Shown in pieces: positions 1-9,947 of a stretch of DNA of 33,238 nucleotides. A program made the translations under genes and the position numbers. The notes under the pieces were generated by a model. That model made no database searches. It was not told the DNA's origin and was given only the letters and a program-made list of their open reading frames with translations. The stretch is from a virus: positions 1 through 33,238 of IMG/VR virus record IMGVR_UViG_3300028008_000058, one strand, 5' to 3'. Each line of letters starts with the position of its first letter. Position 1 is the first letter of the stretch.

Positions 1-564
1 ATTACCAAGATCAAGAGTATACCAATATGTAGTTCCTGATGTTTTAGCAGTTGAACCGTCGGCTAAATAAGTATCGGGGATTGTAGCGTTTGCATCTGTA
101 TATACAGTCATCCCAATTTCTAGTGAACTTCCAGCAGTTTCAACAAATCTTTGTGTTTTATTTGCATCTAATATAACTGCACATGCATCAGCCTCATTGG
201 CTTCAAATGGCTGAGTAGTTGAATTAGTTTCAAAATCAAGAATTTGTGTACAAGTATATTTTTGTGTAACTTTACCAGCTTCATCTACTAATAGCGAAAT
301 ACCAATCCCTGATCCTAAATCTGTAGTATACCAATAATCAGTACCGGCCTGTTTTATACCACTTGCTGCGTCGGCAAGAAACTCATCAGCTTGAGTGCCG
401 GCAATAGTCATAAAGATAGTATCACCAACCTCAGGCTCGGTGCCATTAGTATCATCAAAGAATCTTTGTTGAGGTAAAGTTGTAATATCTACGGCACATG
501 CCGCATCTGCGCCAGATGAATACGGTTGTGTAGTAGGATTAGTATTAAAACTGATTATTGCCAT
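1..564 (-). CDS. Repeat-containing virion protein (fibre-like), cut by the window edge
   Basis: The frame opens at the ATG whose complement is at 562-564 and stays open for 188 codons to the window edge, so the C-terminus is missing. The visible part consists of two related units of roughly 90 residues, about residues 10-100 and 104-188. Each starts with a TTQP block, continues through an ADAACAV/ADACAV block, a QRF block and an F/YLAD block, and ends in a YWYT-x-DLG block. Such repeats are usual in phage fibre or decoration proteins, and the gene follows a line of baseplate and tail-periphery genes. It is the first gene after a 55-base gap carrying a promoter-like TATAATAG, so it may start its own transcript. 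I do not recognise the family. The role in tail or host attachment is inferred from repeats and position only. Confidence 0.8.
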   Translation of the reverse strand, partial: MAIISFNTNPTTQPYSSGADAACAVDITTLPQQRFFDDTNGTEPEVGDTIFMTIAGTQADEFLADAASGIKQAGTDYWYTTDLGSGIGISLLVDEAGKVTQKYTCTQILDFETNSTTQPFEANEADACAVILDANKTQRFVETAGSSLEIGMTVYTDANATIPDTYLADGSTAKTSGTTYWYTLDLGN

Positions 565-619
565 TAGTTATTAAAATCTTTTAATATAGAGGTTGTTCTC
601 TATTATATATCCTAGATTA
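565..619 (-). promoter_or_regulatory. Leader with TATAATAG box and small hairpin before the repeat protein
   Basis: This is the only sizeable gap among the leftmost genes. Read on the minus strand it contains TATAATAG (complement of 600-607), 36 bases before the start codon. Just after it lies a perfect 6-bp inverted repeat, ATAGAG/CTCTAT (586-591 with 598-603, loop of 6), followed by an AT-only 6-bp repeat at 571-584. The box could be a -10 element and the hairpin a leader structure or weak terminator. No -35 element is evident. In an AT-rich genome the box could be chance. Confidence 0.35.
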
Positions 620-3600
620 TTATCTAACTAATTGAGCTGCTCTAATAGAATTTAAATTCTTGCCTTTAGGAGAATATTTAGCGAATACTTCTAGGTCAAA
701 TGAAAATTGATTATCATATTTATCAAATATATCCAATCCTATTTTCTTAGTATATGTTAGATTACCAAATCCAAATTTAGTAAACCCTCCGATTCTACCG
801 ATATCAGATTCTGCATCATTTCCATAATAATCAGTCATTCTGTATTGGAATACTACATCTAAAGATAGTCCATTATTTTCCCCATTTTCAACAGATTTAG
901 TACTCTGTTTTGTTTCTCCGGATACAGATAAAGTATCCGGGTTAATTGGAGATAAAAATAAGAAAGAACCTACTGATTTTCCACCTAATAAATATTGGTC
1001 ATTTGCATCAAATGACATTTTAAAAGATCTATCACCAGCTGCAATCTTACCGTCCATTTCCATGAAACCTAACTGCTTCTTACTTAGTACTGAGTTAACA
1101 TTAAGTACACCACTTACTAACGCTTGATACGGAGTTATTCTTCCTGAAGTTTCTAACGTAGCAGTTATTGGCATTGTGTATATTGCATTATTAACAAGAG
1201 CCTGTAATGATACACCCTGTTCAGATATAGTTACTGCCGAAGATGAAGATGCGGTTTGTCCGTAATCTAAATATAGGTTTTCTAAATCTGGGTGGTCTTT
1301 ATGTAAATAAAGTCCTGTGTTATATTCTAATGCACTAACGTTAGCAAATGTTGTTACATCAATAACATTAGCGTTAAACTGTCCACTTAAATCTGCGTCT
1401 GCACCGGCAGTACCTGCAGTGCTAATACCAAATGTACCCGACCAAATAAAGTTTGATGACGTTGCATCACCAGTTGTAGTTAATAAAGTAGGTAGTGTAG
1501 AACTTTCAAAGTCAGCATAACCCAATACATATTCATAATTATCTAAAGACCCAATCGAAGATCCAGTATTAGTAGAAATAGGAGCAGTAGCATATAATGT
1601 GTTTGTACCAGATATATCCATATATCTAGAGTAAACAAATTGACCCCTCCTTTGTGCAGATTGATAAGGTGCTTCATGTAATAAGTCTATTGAACTTAAT
1701 TGATTAGCGGATATGTTTTGGTACTGTATTGGTACTAAATCATAATTACCTTCTGTTGTATAATAAGTATCACTAATAATTTTACTATCTATTGCCTGGG
1801 CGCCATCGTCATTAACAGGATTTCCAAATCCGTTTATGGATGCTCCGCCAGCATTTGATTTATGTGCCGGGAATGTTCTATCACCAGTAAGTCTAGAAAT
1901 TAATTCTAATGTTGTAGCTTTTGTATTTTCAATTACTAATTTAAAAGTCTTAGTAACAATATGCCCCTTCTTTACTGTTAAATCTGCAACCTCGTCAACA
2001 TAATATCCAGCAAATATTTGATTAGTAGTATCTTTATTAATGTTAATAACAGTTCCGTCCTCATTGATGAGTTTAACAAATAGCTCACCCTTAACAGTTT
2101 CAATATTTTCTGTTAACGCGCTGATTTGTAATTGTAATTCTGCTAATTTATCATATATTGAAATAGGCTTTTGCTCTGGAGATAAAAATCCAGAAGCTAA
2201 ATCTTGTGCACTATGTGCATAAAACTTTTCGTTAGCAGTAAATGATCCAGCAACGTGTGTATAAACACCTTGAGCATTTAATTCTTCAGTTAGTTTTACT
2301 TTAGTTACTTCAGATATATTTTGTTGAAGTAGTGCGTTTAAATCTGTTGTATCAACCTCTCCTGCTGGGAAACCTATAACAATAGGCTCGGACCAATCAG
2401 ATAAAATTGGATTGGCAGGATAACCAGCTTCTGAAACTGATTTAATTCTAATCTCAACAGATTCACCTTGTGATATTGGTAAGTCTAATTGATTAAAGTT
2501 AACCTTTTGTGCATCTTCAACCCTAGAGTCTTGCCATCTAAATTTACCTCTTACGTCCTTTGCTCTATCTCTTACTAAAGTTTTCTTTTCATTCCAATTT
2601 GAAAACACTGCAGTTTTTTCTCTAGTGTTCTCAAAGAATTTAAGTTGGTTTACTTCTGGAGCTTTACCAGATGTAGAAATATATCTATATTGAACTATAA
2701 ATCTAACTACATTCTGATCTATTGTTCCGGCAACTGTTTTTGCAGTTGGCACCGTCCAAAAACCTCTTACTCTGTATTTAGGAGTAGCCTTACCGACATT
2801 TGTATCAACAGATAACGATTGTATTTGATTAACAATTGAGCTATATAGAGATGCCTCAGATGCTCTCTGGTCTATTAATGTTTGTAATTCACTTCTATCT
2901 TTATCTCTCTCGATTTTAGACTTATACTTTTTAGTAGCAATCTCAGATCTTTTCTTAGCAATAGTTTCATCTAATTTTTCTATTGTCTTTTCAGCAGCTG
3001 TTTTAGTAGAGTTCATCTTTTTAATTTTTGAAGCAGAGTCACTCTCTGTCAAATGCTTATTAATTTGAACTACTTTAAAGTTTTCTACAACTAATGTAGG
3101 AGCATCCGGCTGAATACCTTGAGTTGCTGGTGGTATTGCATCATCTTTAAGTGCTTTAATATATCTACCAAAGTCAGCAACTTCATCTTTATAAAATTCT
3201 GAAAGTCTTAATACAGCACCATCATCTCTTGTGATTGTTAAATTATTAGAATAAAAACCAACACCTGGCGACCAACGTTCTGATAACATTTTAGATACTG
3301 GATCTATAGCTTTAATAAAAACTAAAAGTCTTTCATTAAATCCAACGTTAAGTTCTGCTTCTAACACATTACCAACATTCTTATAAATACCAATAACGTT
3401 AACTCCAATTCTAATAGGTTCAAATCCCTCAACTAATTCTAATTCAACTTGCCTAGTAGATCCATCAACTTTGACAACTTTATACCTAGTATTTTTATAT
3501 GATGAATTAACCATTATCTCATCACCAGGCTTAATAACCTCGGTGTTAATCACATCTTTACTAGAATCACTATAAGTTAATTGATCTAATGTATATAGTT

Positions 3601-4309
3601 TAATAGCCTGCTTCTTAGTAACTCCATCAACAATAACCTCTCTTTTAGAATTACTAATTTTAGTAACATCAAATTTACCATAAAATCTACTATTTCTATA
3701 AGGCATATCTCTAACCTCTTCGTCAACAGTATACTTAATGCTATTATTTTCTAAACCTGCAATTGCTGCAGTATATGAAATATTATTTTGATTTACAAAA
3801 TTAAGATTAAAGTAATCTACAGCAATCTGATCACCAGAATCAAAAATAAATCTTTTAACTAAGATTCTTTCAGTATCATTAGGAATCTGACCCGTAACAT
3901 CAAATTTAGTTACTAATAATGGGTTTAAGAAATCCTCAAAGAAGTAATTAGTTTTAACACCAAATGTTATTGGTCGATCTAATGCCTCAATATTATTTGC
4001 TGGAGTTTTAAGCGCTGCTGTAATTACCTTTTGGTAACTTCCGTCTGAAAGTCTAATATTTGTATCTCCATTTCCAAGTCCGCTAATAGACTTAAGATTC
4101 TTATCTAGTCTATCAAGTTCGCTTTTCATAAAACCGAACGAGGGTACGTAAACAGTAGTGGTTGAACCATCTTTGTTTAATATTTCTAGTGGAACATTTT
4201 TTTCACTAGTTGTAACCGCTTCATTTATTCTCTCAAATGTTTTTAATGAATTAACATTAATCTCAAGAAGCTGTTTAATCGTGCTGGAAATAGAATTATT
4301 TGTATTCAT
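620..4309 (-). CDS. Large virion structural protein with coiled coil and FN3-like region
   Basis: This 1229-residue protein is the largest in the window. Residues about 430-500 are rich in Lys, Glu and Ser with heptad-like spacing and probably form a coiled coil. Residues about 505-650 resemble fibronectin type III-like domains of phage tail proteins, ending in the typical E-I-R-I-K-S-V-S-E-A-G-Y-P-A-N-P and SDWSEP blocks. The C-terminal third has a Gly/Ser-rich beta character. No signal peptide or membrane segment is evident. It starts one base after the stop of the 646-residue gene, so the two are co-transcribed. Position after gp25, gp6 and the gp7-like gene matches where T4 keeps its outer wedge and fibre-attachment genes (gp8-gp12). 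I cannot match it to a specific T4 protein; a peripheral baseplate or fibre-anchoring role is inference. Confidence 0.75.
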   Translation of the reverse strand: MNTNNSISSTIKQLLEINVNSLKTFERINEAVTTSEKNVPLEILNKDGSTTTVYVPSFGFMKSELDRLDKNLKSISGLGNGDTNIRLSDGSYQKVITAALKTPANNIEALDRPITFGVKTNYFFEDFLNPLLVTKFDVTGQIPNDTERILVKRFIFDSGDQIAVDYFNLNFVNQNNISYTAAIAGLENNSIKYTVDEEVRDMPYRNSRFYGKFDVTKISNSKREVIVDGVTKKQAIKLYTLDQLTYSDSSKDVINTEVIKPGDEIMVNSSYKNTRYKVVKVDGSTRQVELELVEGFEPIRIGVNVIGIYKNVGNVLEAELNVGFNERLLVFIKAIDPVSKMLSERWSPGVGFYSNNLTITRDDGAVLRLSEFYKDEVADFGRYIKALKDDAIPPATQGIQPDAPTLVVENFKVVQINKHLTESDSASKIKKMNSTKTAAEKTIEKLDETIAKKRSEIATKKYKSKIERDKDRSELQTLIDQRASEASLYSSIVNQIQSLSVDTNVGKATPKYRVRGFWTVPTAKTVAGTIDQNVVRFIVQYRYISTSGKAPEVNQLKFFENTREKTAVFSNWNEKKTLVRDRAKDVRGKFRWQDSRVEDAQKVNFNQLDLPISQGESVEIRIKSVSEAGYPANPILSDWSEPIVIGFPAGEVDTTDLNALLQQNISEVTKVKLTEELNAQGVYTHVAGSFTANEKFYAHSAQDLASGFLSPEQKPISIYDKLAELQLQISALTENIETVKGELFVKLINEDGTVININKDTTNQIFAGYYVDEVADLTVKKGHIVTKTFKLVIENTKATTLELISRLTGDRTFPAHKSNAGGASINGFGNPVNDDGAQAIDSKIISDTYYTTEGNYDLVPIQYQNISANQLSSIDLLHEAPYQSAQRRGQFVYSRYMDISGTNTLYATAPISTNTGSSIGSLDNYEYVLGYADFESSTLPTLLTTTGDATSSNFIWSGTFGISTAGTAGADADLSGQFNANVIDVTTFANVSALEYNTGLYLHKDHPDLENLYLDYGQTASSSSAVTISEQGVSLQALVNNAIYTMPITATLETSGRITPYQALVSGVLNVNSVLSKKQLGFMEMDGKIAAGDRSFKMSFDANDQYLLGGKSVGSFLFLSPINPDTLSVSGETKQSTKSVENGENNGLSLDVVFQYRMTDYYGNDAESDIGRIGGFTKFGFGNLTYTKKIGLDIFDKYDNQFSFDLEVFAKYSPKGKNLNSIRAAQLVR

Positions 4310-4310
4310 A

Positions 4311-6251
4311 TTATCTTAAAATATCTGCTTCAAATTTATAGTTTATTGGATCTAAACATGTAATCTCAATATACGGCTTAGCTGTAATTAGCTGGTCTGG
4401 TTCAATATGTGCAATAGTTTTAGTAAAACCACTTGTCTTACCGGTCTTAATAATAATACTATTACCATTAATATTTATTGTATCAAATACTATTTTAAAT
4501 ACATGACCAACTTGCCATGCAGTAGTACTGTCATCAATGTATATATACAAATCATCATTAGGGTCAGTTGAAAAAGTTTCATAAAGACTTAGCCTATTAG
4601 TAAAGTCTTGAAGTCTAGACCATATTGCATATCGATCCGCACCGTTTCCACTATTACCTGCATCAAATAGATTAGTATTAGTAATTTCAACAGCTACTTC
4701 CTTTGCAGCTATATCCCATAAAAACTTTTGACTTGGTGCATAACCAACAACATTATTATTAATTTTAATATGCCCCGTTGCGTTTTTTGAAATAGAAGTT
4801 CCCTTACCACCAAAAACAACATCAGTATTATATTGTAATTCTGTGGGTATTGTACCATCAATCAAAGAATTTATCTTTTCATGTGCTTTCTGTATTAATT
4901 TTAACAAAGCATCAGAATCTTCTAACTGTATTGAGCTATTTTGAAAACTATCTTCTAACTCTCTTAATCTTTTTAAAATATCATCAGAGTCGTCACTCGA
5001 CACTAATAAGTTTTCTAAAGTATCAAGTCTAGATGCAATTCTAGAATATCTAGCATTAGCATCTAATAAAACTTCTACGGCATTTTCTAATGCAGTAGTC
5101 GTATCCATAAAAAGATCCATCGAGAATGTAGTAAAGTCATTAATACTTGTTTCTACACCAACATTATCTAGAGATGAATTAAATTTAAGATTAAGCTTTA
5201 ATGAAAAAGCATTACCATTAAGTCCGGTAACTTCATTTGGCTTATTCTTAATTTGTTCGTTAATTTTAGAACCGACACCACCAACCGACTGAATATCATC
5301 TAGTATAAGTATACCATATAAATTTGTCGCTCTATTTGAAGGCACTGATTCACTGTATAGGTCATAGTAAACTAAAATAGCATTAAAAGTAAACCTTTGA
5401 CCGGTTTTTGAGTAATCTAATAAGTTTTTAACAGAAGATGTATTTACAACCTCATGGTATGCTGTTGCATCCCACTCAATTTGGACACTATCTGTAGTAT
5501 TAACTGAAATATCATAATAAGGTCCATCTGATAAAGTATAATTATCAACAACAGCATCTATATTTAAACTTGGGTCTGGATGTGTTTGTCCAGCTCTACC
5601 CTCAATATCACTAGATGCATAAAGTTTACTTGCTGTTGTATTATAATTTTCAGGACTAAAAATAACTTGTGGCGTATAACCAACTGATGTTGGCACATTA
5701 ATAAATACCTCGTGGTAAGTATTACCGGCATAGGCGACATCATTCTCTGCGTCAATTGTACCTAAATACTTTACAACTCTATCATAAGCTGCTGTACCAA
5801 TTCCATCACTATTCACAGGTTCAGTATAACCGCCCAGTGTACTAGTATTAGAATCTGCAGATTTATATCTAATAGCCCCAAGAGTGCTCAACCATTTAAA
5901 AAATATCTTTTCAGAATCTGATTGCATTATAATAGGATCGTAATCATCATCTTGAAGAAGTAATTCTTCCATGTTTAATGCATAGTTTTGAAAAGTTTGC
6001 GCAAAATCTATATTTGGAGCGTTTCCAACGTAATTTGCACCAGATGCTTGTTTAAGCCCTAATTCAAAATCGATAGTGTTTGAGCCAGATACTGCTGTTG
6101 TAAAATCTGGAAGATCTATTAACGCAAATCTGCTAAACTCAAATTTAATATCTGGGTTGTTAAACGCCCTAGTCATGTCCTTTGCAGAAGACGCAAACGC
6201 ATACATAGTGCCGCCCTGCGACTGTGGTATTCTAACTAGTGGAGTTGCCAT
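4311..6251 (-). CDS. Virion structural protein, probable baseplate or fibre component
   Basis: A 646-residue protein, mostly polar and beta-rich, with no transmembrane segment. Residues about 385-470 form an acidic helical stretch with repeated Leu spacing (ALENAVEVLLDANARY, RLDTLENLL, LKRLRELEDSF), likely a trimeric or dimeric coiled coil that separates an N-terminal beta domain from a smaller C-terminal one. The A-rich leader lacks a Shine-Dalgarno motif. It lies 23 bases after the 193-residue gene and one base before the 1229-residue gene in the same orientation. By synteny with the T4 wedge operon it is expected in the baseplate periphery. The family is not recognised, so the product name is positional. 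Confidence 0.7.
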   Translation of the reverse strand: MATPLVRIPQSQGGTMYAFASSAKDMTRAFNNPDIKFEFSRFALIDLPDFTTAVSGSNTIDFELGLKQASGANYVGNAPNIDFAQTFQNYALNMEELLLQDDDYDPIIMQSDSEKIFFKWLSTLGAIRYKSADSNTSTLGGYTEPVNSDGIGTAAYDRVVKYLGTIDAENDVAYAGNTYHEVFINVPTSVGYTPQVIFSPENYNTTASKLYASSDIEGRAGQTHPDPSLNIDAVVDNYTLSDGPYYDISVNTTDSVQIEWDATAYHEVVNTSSVKNLLDYSKTGQRFTFNAILVYYDLYSESVPSNRATNLYGILILDDIQSVGGVGSKINEQIKNKPNEVTGLNGNAFSLKLNLKFNSSLDNVGVETSINDFTTFSMDLFMDTTTALENAVEVLLDANARYSRIASRLDTLENLLVSSDDSDDILKRLRELEDSFQNSSIQLEDSDALLKLIQKAHEKINSLIDGTIPTELQYNTDVVFGGKGTSISKNATGHIKINNNVVGYAPSQKFLWDIAAKEVAVEITNTNLFDAGNSGNGADRYAIWSRLQDFTNRLSLYETFSTDPNDDLYIYIDDSTTAWQVGHVFKIVFDTININGNSIIIKTGKTSGFTKTIAHIEPDQLITAKPYIEITCLDPINYKFEADILR

Positions 6252-6274
6252 TTATTAACTTGTTTATTTGTTTA

Positions 6275-6856
6275 TTATACTATTGTTGCACCATAAGAAG
6301 CAATAACAAACCATTTGTTATTAAAACATCTTAAAGTTGCAGAAGCGTTTACTATATTTGCAGAAGCTCCGGTTAAAGTTATAGTGCTTACACCTAAATC
6401 AACTCCGGCTGCACTATTAATTTCTATATCCGATGCAGATCTACTAATAATAGTAACTTCTTGGCCTTCCTCTCCTTCTGGAAGAGTAAATGTATTTGCA
6501 ACAAAATAAGTACTTGCCTCTATAGATACAGGTGCATTGTCAATAGAAGGTGTTGCAAATGAACCAACTACTCCGTTTTTAATTAATTTACCACCAACTT
6601 TAAAAGCTCCGTTAAATGTAGTATCTACTTCAAAAGTTGCTTCAGTTGTGTTAATAGAAGCAATAGAGCTACCACCAGATGTTAGTGAAAGTTCCCCAGC
6701 AGATACACTAGCTACATTACTTAATGTTTGCGTAGTTGGATCTAATAGGGCTGTGATTGAAGAAAGTTCATCATTTAATAACTCAAAGTTACTATTGATA
6801 ACTGGTCTCGATGAAGAAACTGAATCAGTTCCTAAAATTTCAGTAATGTTTGCCAT
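6275..6856 (-). CDS. Small tail or fibre structural protein
   Basis: A 193-residue protein of low complexity, rich in Ser, Thr, Ala and Ile. The N-terminus (MANITEILGTDSVSSSRPVIN, then N-x-N-F-E-L-L-N) is a pattern I associate with the N-terminal anchor of phage fibre and head-decoration proteins. The rest alternates short beta strands with S/T-rich turns, consistent with a beta-sandwich or trimeric fibre shaft and a compact C-terminal domain containing Trp in a CFNNKWFVIASYG segment. It sits between the gp7-like wedge gene and the 646-residue gene, with short gaps on each side. The structural role is inferred from composition and context; attachment to receptor or baseplate cannot be told apart. 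Confidence 0.65.
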   Translation of the reverse strand: MANITEILGTDSVSSSRPVINSNFELLNDELSSITALLDPTTQTLSNVASVSAGELSLTSGGSSIASINTTEATFEVDTTFNGAFKVGGKLIKNGVVGSFATPSIDNAPVSIEASTYFVANTFTLPEGEEGQEVTIISRSASDIEINSAAGVDLGVSTITLTGASANIVNASATLRCFNNKWFVIASYGATIV

Positions 6857-6867
6857 TTTTAGTTTTT

Positions 6868-9666
6868 TTATTTTACTTTTATCATATTACGTTTTACAAC
6901 GTTTTTATTTCCATACGTGTCTTCGGCATTTAGCTCAATTGAGTAGAAACCAGACTCTTTAAAAATATAAGTCAGCCACATATTATTATAGTATATATCA
7001 TCATTTGCTGGGTTAGTTGCATGTTTAATACTCCATGTTGGATTTTTTAGACCCGGCATTTTAGAACTATCCACTGCAATTGTTACATGAGTCGATCTTT
7101 CTACTTCTGCAAAATCTTTAAAAACCCTAGTATCATCGAACGTTGGATTATAATGTATGACATGCTGTAAGCCCTCAGTTATATATATTGGTTCCAGGTC
7201 TGTAGGCCCTTGTACTGATACAGAATCAAAATCATAATTCTTAGAATACTCTTTACCAACTGCTAAAATATAGTAAAAAGTTTCGCCACTTCCATTGTTA
7301 TCTATATCAGCAAATACTGGATTGTAATTAAACTTACTAATGATAGGATCCATAGACGCATTAAGTTCATCTGTAATTGTTTGCCAAGCACTAATATCTA
7401 AACTACCAGATGGTGTTGGAGATGTAACAGTTATAGAACCAGTCTCAATTTCATTAGTACTAACATTTGTATGTGTAATAGATAGAACTGTTCCTGTTTC
7501 AAGATCATCTATTTTAAAAGACGAAGTTTGATCTGGCCCCACTCTAGTAGAATCCCAAGAAAGATTTTTTGTATCAAACCATCTATAAGAAGACTCTTCC
7601 CATCTATAAGGTCCAGTAGTTTCACTAAAACCAGTCTCGCTATAAATATCCTGATATCTTCGCACTGTAGAAAATCTAATACCTTGGCTAATATCATGCT
7701 GATAATTAGCTCGATCTAGCGTTAAATAAAGTGCAGCAATATGTTCATCTACCGATGTCTTGTTATTTTGAGGATTGTCCCAATAACCACCAGCTTTACT
7801 CCAGTCTAATTTTGTATCGTCCCATGTAAAAGACTCTAGCCATTTATAAATACCATACAATTCAATATCTTTTAAATTAACTTCAAACAAATCGTCTATT
7901 TTATAATAAGACCTATGTCCAAATAAATCATAAGTTCTCATCTCTACACTATATACATCATTGTGCGGAATGAAAATCGGTAATCTTAAATAATCATCAA
8001 TTGCTCCTCTAAAACTTTGATTATACCCATTTCTACCCGTAACTATCCATTCTATTTCATATACCCATTTTTTCCACCAGTTTTCCCAAGTTACACCAGA
8101 GTGTAGTTGTTCAATTCCGTTTGGTACTGGATCATTTCCATCTGGATCTGCATCTTCCCATGTAAAAAGGGCCTCATCCCATATATCATCAAACGATGGA
8201 ATTCCATTAAGTATAATAGGACATCCAACTGGAGTGCCCTCATTCCAAGTTTCTAAAGTTCTATCATGATAGTTTTCATAGAATGCATCTACAATATCTC
8301 TTAACTCAGTGATTTCACTAGAAGTAAGTGTAGAATAATCTATATCACGGTAATTTAAAAACTTTACGTAATTATTTGTAGCATCATTTTGATCTAAAAC
8401 ATTACCAATTACCAGTGCCATATCTTCAATAAAAATAGATCTTTCTTCTTGGTCTATTTTAAAATCAATATTATGACCCTCACTAAAATAAGATATTGCA
8501 TTTTGAGTATTCCACACATTTATATTTTTTTGTGTAAAATAATCACCTTCTGCTGTAATATCAATAATCTTAGCGTTAAGGGGTAAAAAATCTAATTGTA
8601 ACTTTTTAGATAATCCATATAATTTAAGTAGAATTTCTTCTGGTGTAAAATCAAAAATCTCAGTTACATTTGGGATATCCCACTCATCATAAGTTCCGTT
8701 TGGTTCATTAAGCCTATAAACAAGACTAAATTTACTAGTCTTTTTCATTGTTTTAGAAGGAGTCTGAATAACCTGCTTCTTTCTAGTCATTTCACCCCTA
8801 ACTGAAGAGTTAGGTACTGGAACTGCATGTAATTTACCAAAATTACTTTTAGAAGAATCTACATTTAACCAATATTCTTTTAATGTAATATTATTATACC
8901 CAAAGAAATCAATTGCGTTTAAGATTGCTTTATATGTACCAACAAACGGCTTAATATTGTGTAACTCTAATAAGAGTTCTTTTCTTTTTTGATTTAATAA
9001 AATGTTATCTGGCGACATTTCAGAAAGATCATGACTTTTAAATAAAAGAAAATCACCTTCACTTAAAGTAGCTCCAAAATTCTGTAAAAGATTTTTTAAT
9101 CTTTCATCTTCAGCAACAACTTCACCATAAAATGAAATTGAAGCTATCATATTTTTTGAACTTCCTTCTTTTATATAGACATTTAATATTCTAACATGAG
9201 CACCTTCAAATTCAGATTTAATAGCAATATTAACCTGAAGTGCTGATGTATTATTTTTAGAATCATTAATAATGTAATAACCTTCTGGGTTTGTGCTATC
9301 AACATCACTAAAATCTCCAAGATTAATTTCAACTGTTTTTTTCTCTGTAACTATCGGTAATCCATTTTGCATTTCTGCATCATACATAAAAATATCATCA
9401 CTATGGTTTGAATTATTTTCTGTTGCCCATTCAAAACAAAGAATTGCTGGAGTGCTAGATTCTGACCTAGGATAATTAAATGTAAAATTATTTCTATGGA
9501 TAACTTCCTCTAATACAAATATATTAGAAGTTTCATAAAGCCCTGTCGATACCTCATCTAAAAAAACACTACCCTGTAAGAAACTATCACTATAACTTGA
9601 AGATTTAGTCTTCAAATTTAAGTCATTTTCAGTGTCTTTAAAAAATCTTAAATTATTATAAGCCAT
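6868..9666 (-). CDS. Baseplate wedge protein, gp7/gpI-like with PKD-like C-terminus
   Basis: A 932-residue protein. Around residues 238-266 it carries the block FVGTYKAILNAIDFFGYNNI followed by L-K-E-Y-W, which I know from wedge proteins related to tail protein I and to T4-type gp7 analogues. An N-terminal beta region precedes it. The C-terminal half contains Trp-rich, PKD-like beta domains: a segment ending FTWDDTKLDW and a last domain with S-G-F-Y-S-I-E-L-N-A-E-D-T-Y-G-N. The start codon overlaps the stop of the 93-residue gene as TAATG, implying translational coupling. It follows gp25 and gp6 in the order seen in T4 (25, 6, 7). T4 gp7 is of similar size (about 1000 residues). The wedge assignment is fairly safe; exact orthology to gp7 is not. 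Confidence 0.65.
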   Translation of the reverse strand: MAYNNLRFFKDTENDLNLKTKSSSYSDSFLQGSVFLDEVSTGLYETSNIFVLEEVIHRNNFTFNYPRSESSTPAILCFEWATENNSNHSDDIFMYDAEMQNGLPIVTEKKTVEINLGDFSDVDSTNPEGYYIINDSKNNTSALQVNIAIKSEFEGAHVRILNVYIKEGSSKNMIASISFYGEVVAEDERLKNLLQNFGATLSEGDFLLFKSHDLSEMSPDNILLNQKRKELLLELHNIKPFVGTYKAILNAIDFFGYNNITLKEYWLNVDSSKSNFGKLHAVPVPNSSVRGEMTRKKQVIQTPSKTMKKTSKFSLVYRLNEPNGTYDEWDIPNVTEIFDFTPEEILLKLYGLSKKLQLDFLPLNAKIIDITAEGDYFTQKNINVWNTQNAISYFSEGHNIDFKIDQEERSIFIEDMALVIGNVLDQNDATNNYVKFLNYRDIDYSTLTSSEITELRDIVDAFYENYHDRTLETWNEGTPVGCPIILNGIPSFDDIWDEALFTWEDADPDGNDPVPNGIEQLHSGVTWENWWKKWVYEIEWIVTGRNGYNQSFRGAIDDYLRLPIFIPHNDVYSVEMRTYDLFGHRSYYKIDDLFEVNLKDIELYGIYKWLESFTWDDTKLDWSKAGGYWDNPQNNKTSVDEHIAALYLTLDRANYQHDISQGIRFSTVRRYQDIYSETGFSETTGPYRWEESSYRWFDTKNLSWDSTRVGPDQTSSFKIDDLETGTVLSITHTNVSTNEIETGSITVTSPTPSGSLDISAWQTITDELNASMDPIISKFNYNPVFADIDNNGSGETFYYILAVGKEYSKNYDFDSVSVQGPTDLEPIYITEGLQHVIHYNPTFDDTRVFKDFAEVERSTHVTIAVDSSKMPGLKNPTWSIKHATNPANDDIYYNNMWLTYIFKESGFYSIELNAEDTYGNKNVVKRNMIKVK

Positions 9667-9947
9667 TATCTAACGTTTATGTCGTCTTTTTTAGTAGTGT
9701 AATTTTTAAAGTTCTTTAAGTATGCCGGTGCTTTTAAAATATTACCAAGCGATCTATCTATATAAAAAACAAAATTTGCAAGTATCTTACTCCTTAAAAT
9801 AAATGGAGATACTGAATTACTTAAAATACCCGCAAGCCTAGTAGGAACTCCATTGTTTAATCTAGAATCCTTTCTAGTATTAGAAGCTTCATAAAGCTTA
9901 GTATTAAGCGCAGCATTTGATTTTGTTTTATTAAGATCCTTCCTCAT
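9666..9947 (-). CDS. Small basic protein between gp6 and gp7-like genes
   Basis: A 93-residue Lys/Arg/Asn-rich protein. It is joined to its neighbours by TAATG overlaps on both sides: the gp6 stop overlaps its start, and its stop overlaps the start of the 932-residue gene. That fixes the start at 9947 and argues it is translated in stoichiometry with wedge proteins. The middle has a helix (LAGILSNSVSPFILRSKILA) followed by a second helical part. No known domain is recognised. A small wedge or assembly factor is a reasonable guess from position only. Confidence 0.65.
   Translation of the reverse strand: MRKDLNKTKSNAALNTKLYEASNTRKDSRLNNGVPTRLAGILSNSVSPFILRSKILANFVFYIDRSLGNILKAPAYLKNFKNYTTKKDDINVR

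Noticed and set aside
571-584. Perfect inverted repeat TTAAAA/TTTTAA as a terminator
   Set aside because: It contains only A-T pairs with a 2-base loop and would be expected by chance in this AT-rich gap.
6537-6962. Plus-strand 141-codon frame across the 193-residue gene
   Set aside because: It crosses two minus-strand genes, has no recognisable domain and reads like the complement of S/T/A-rich coding sequence.
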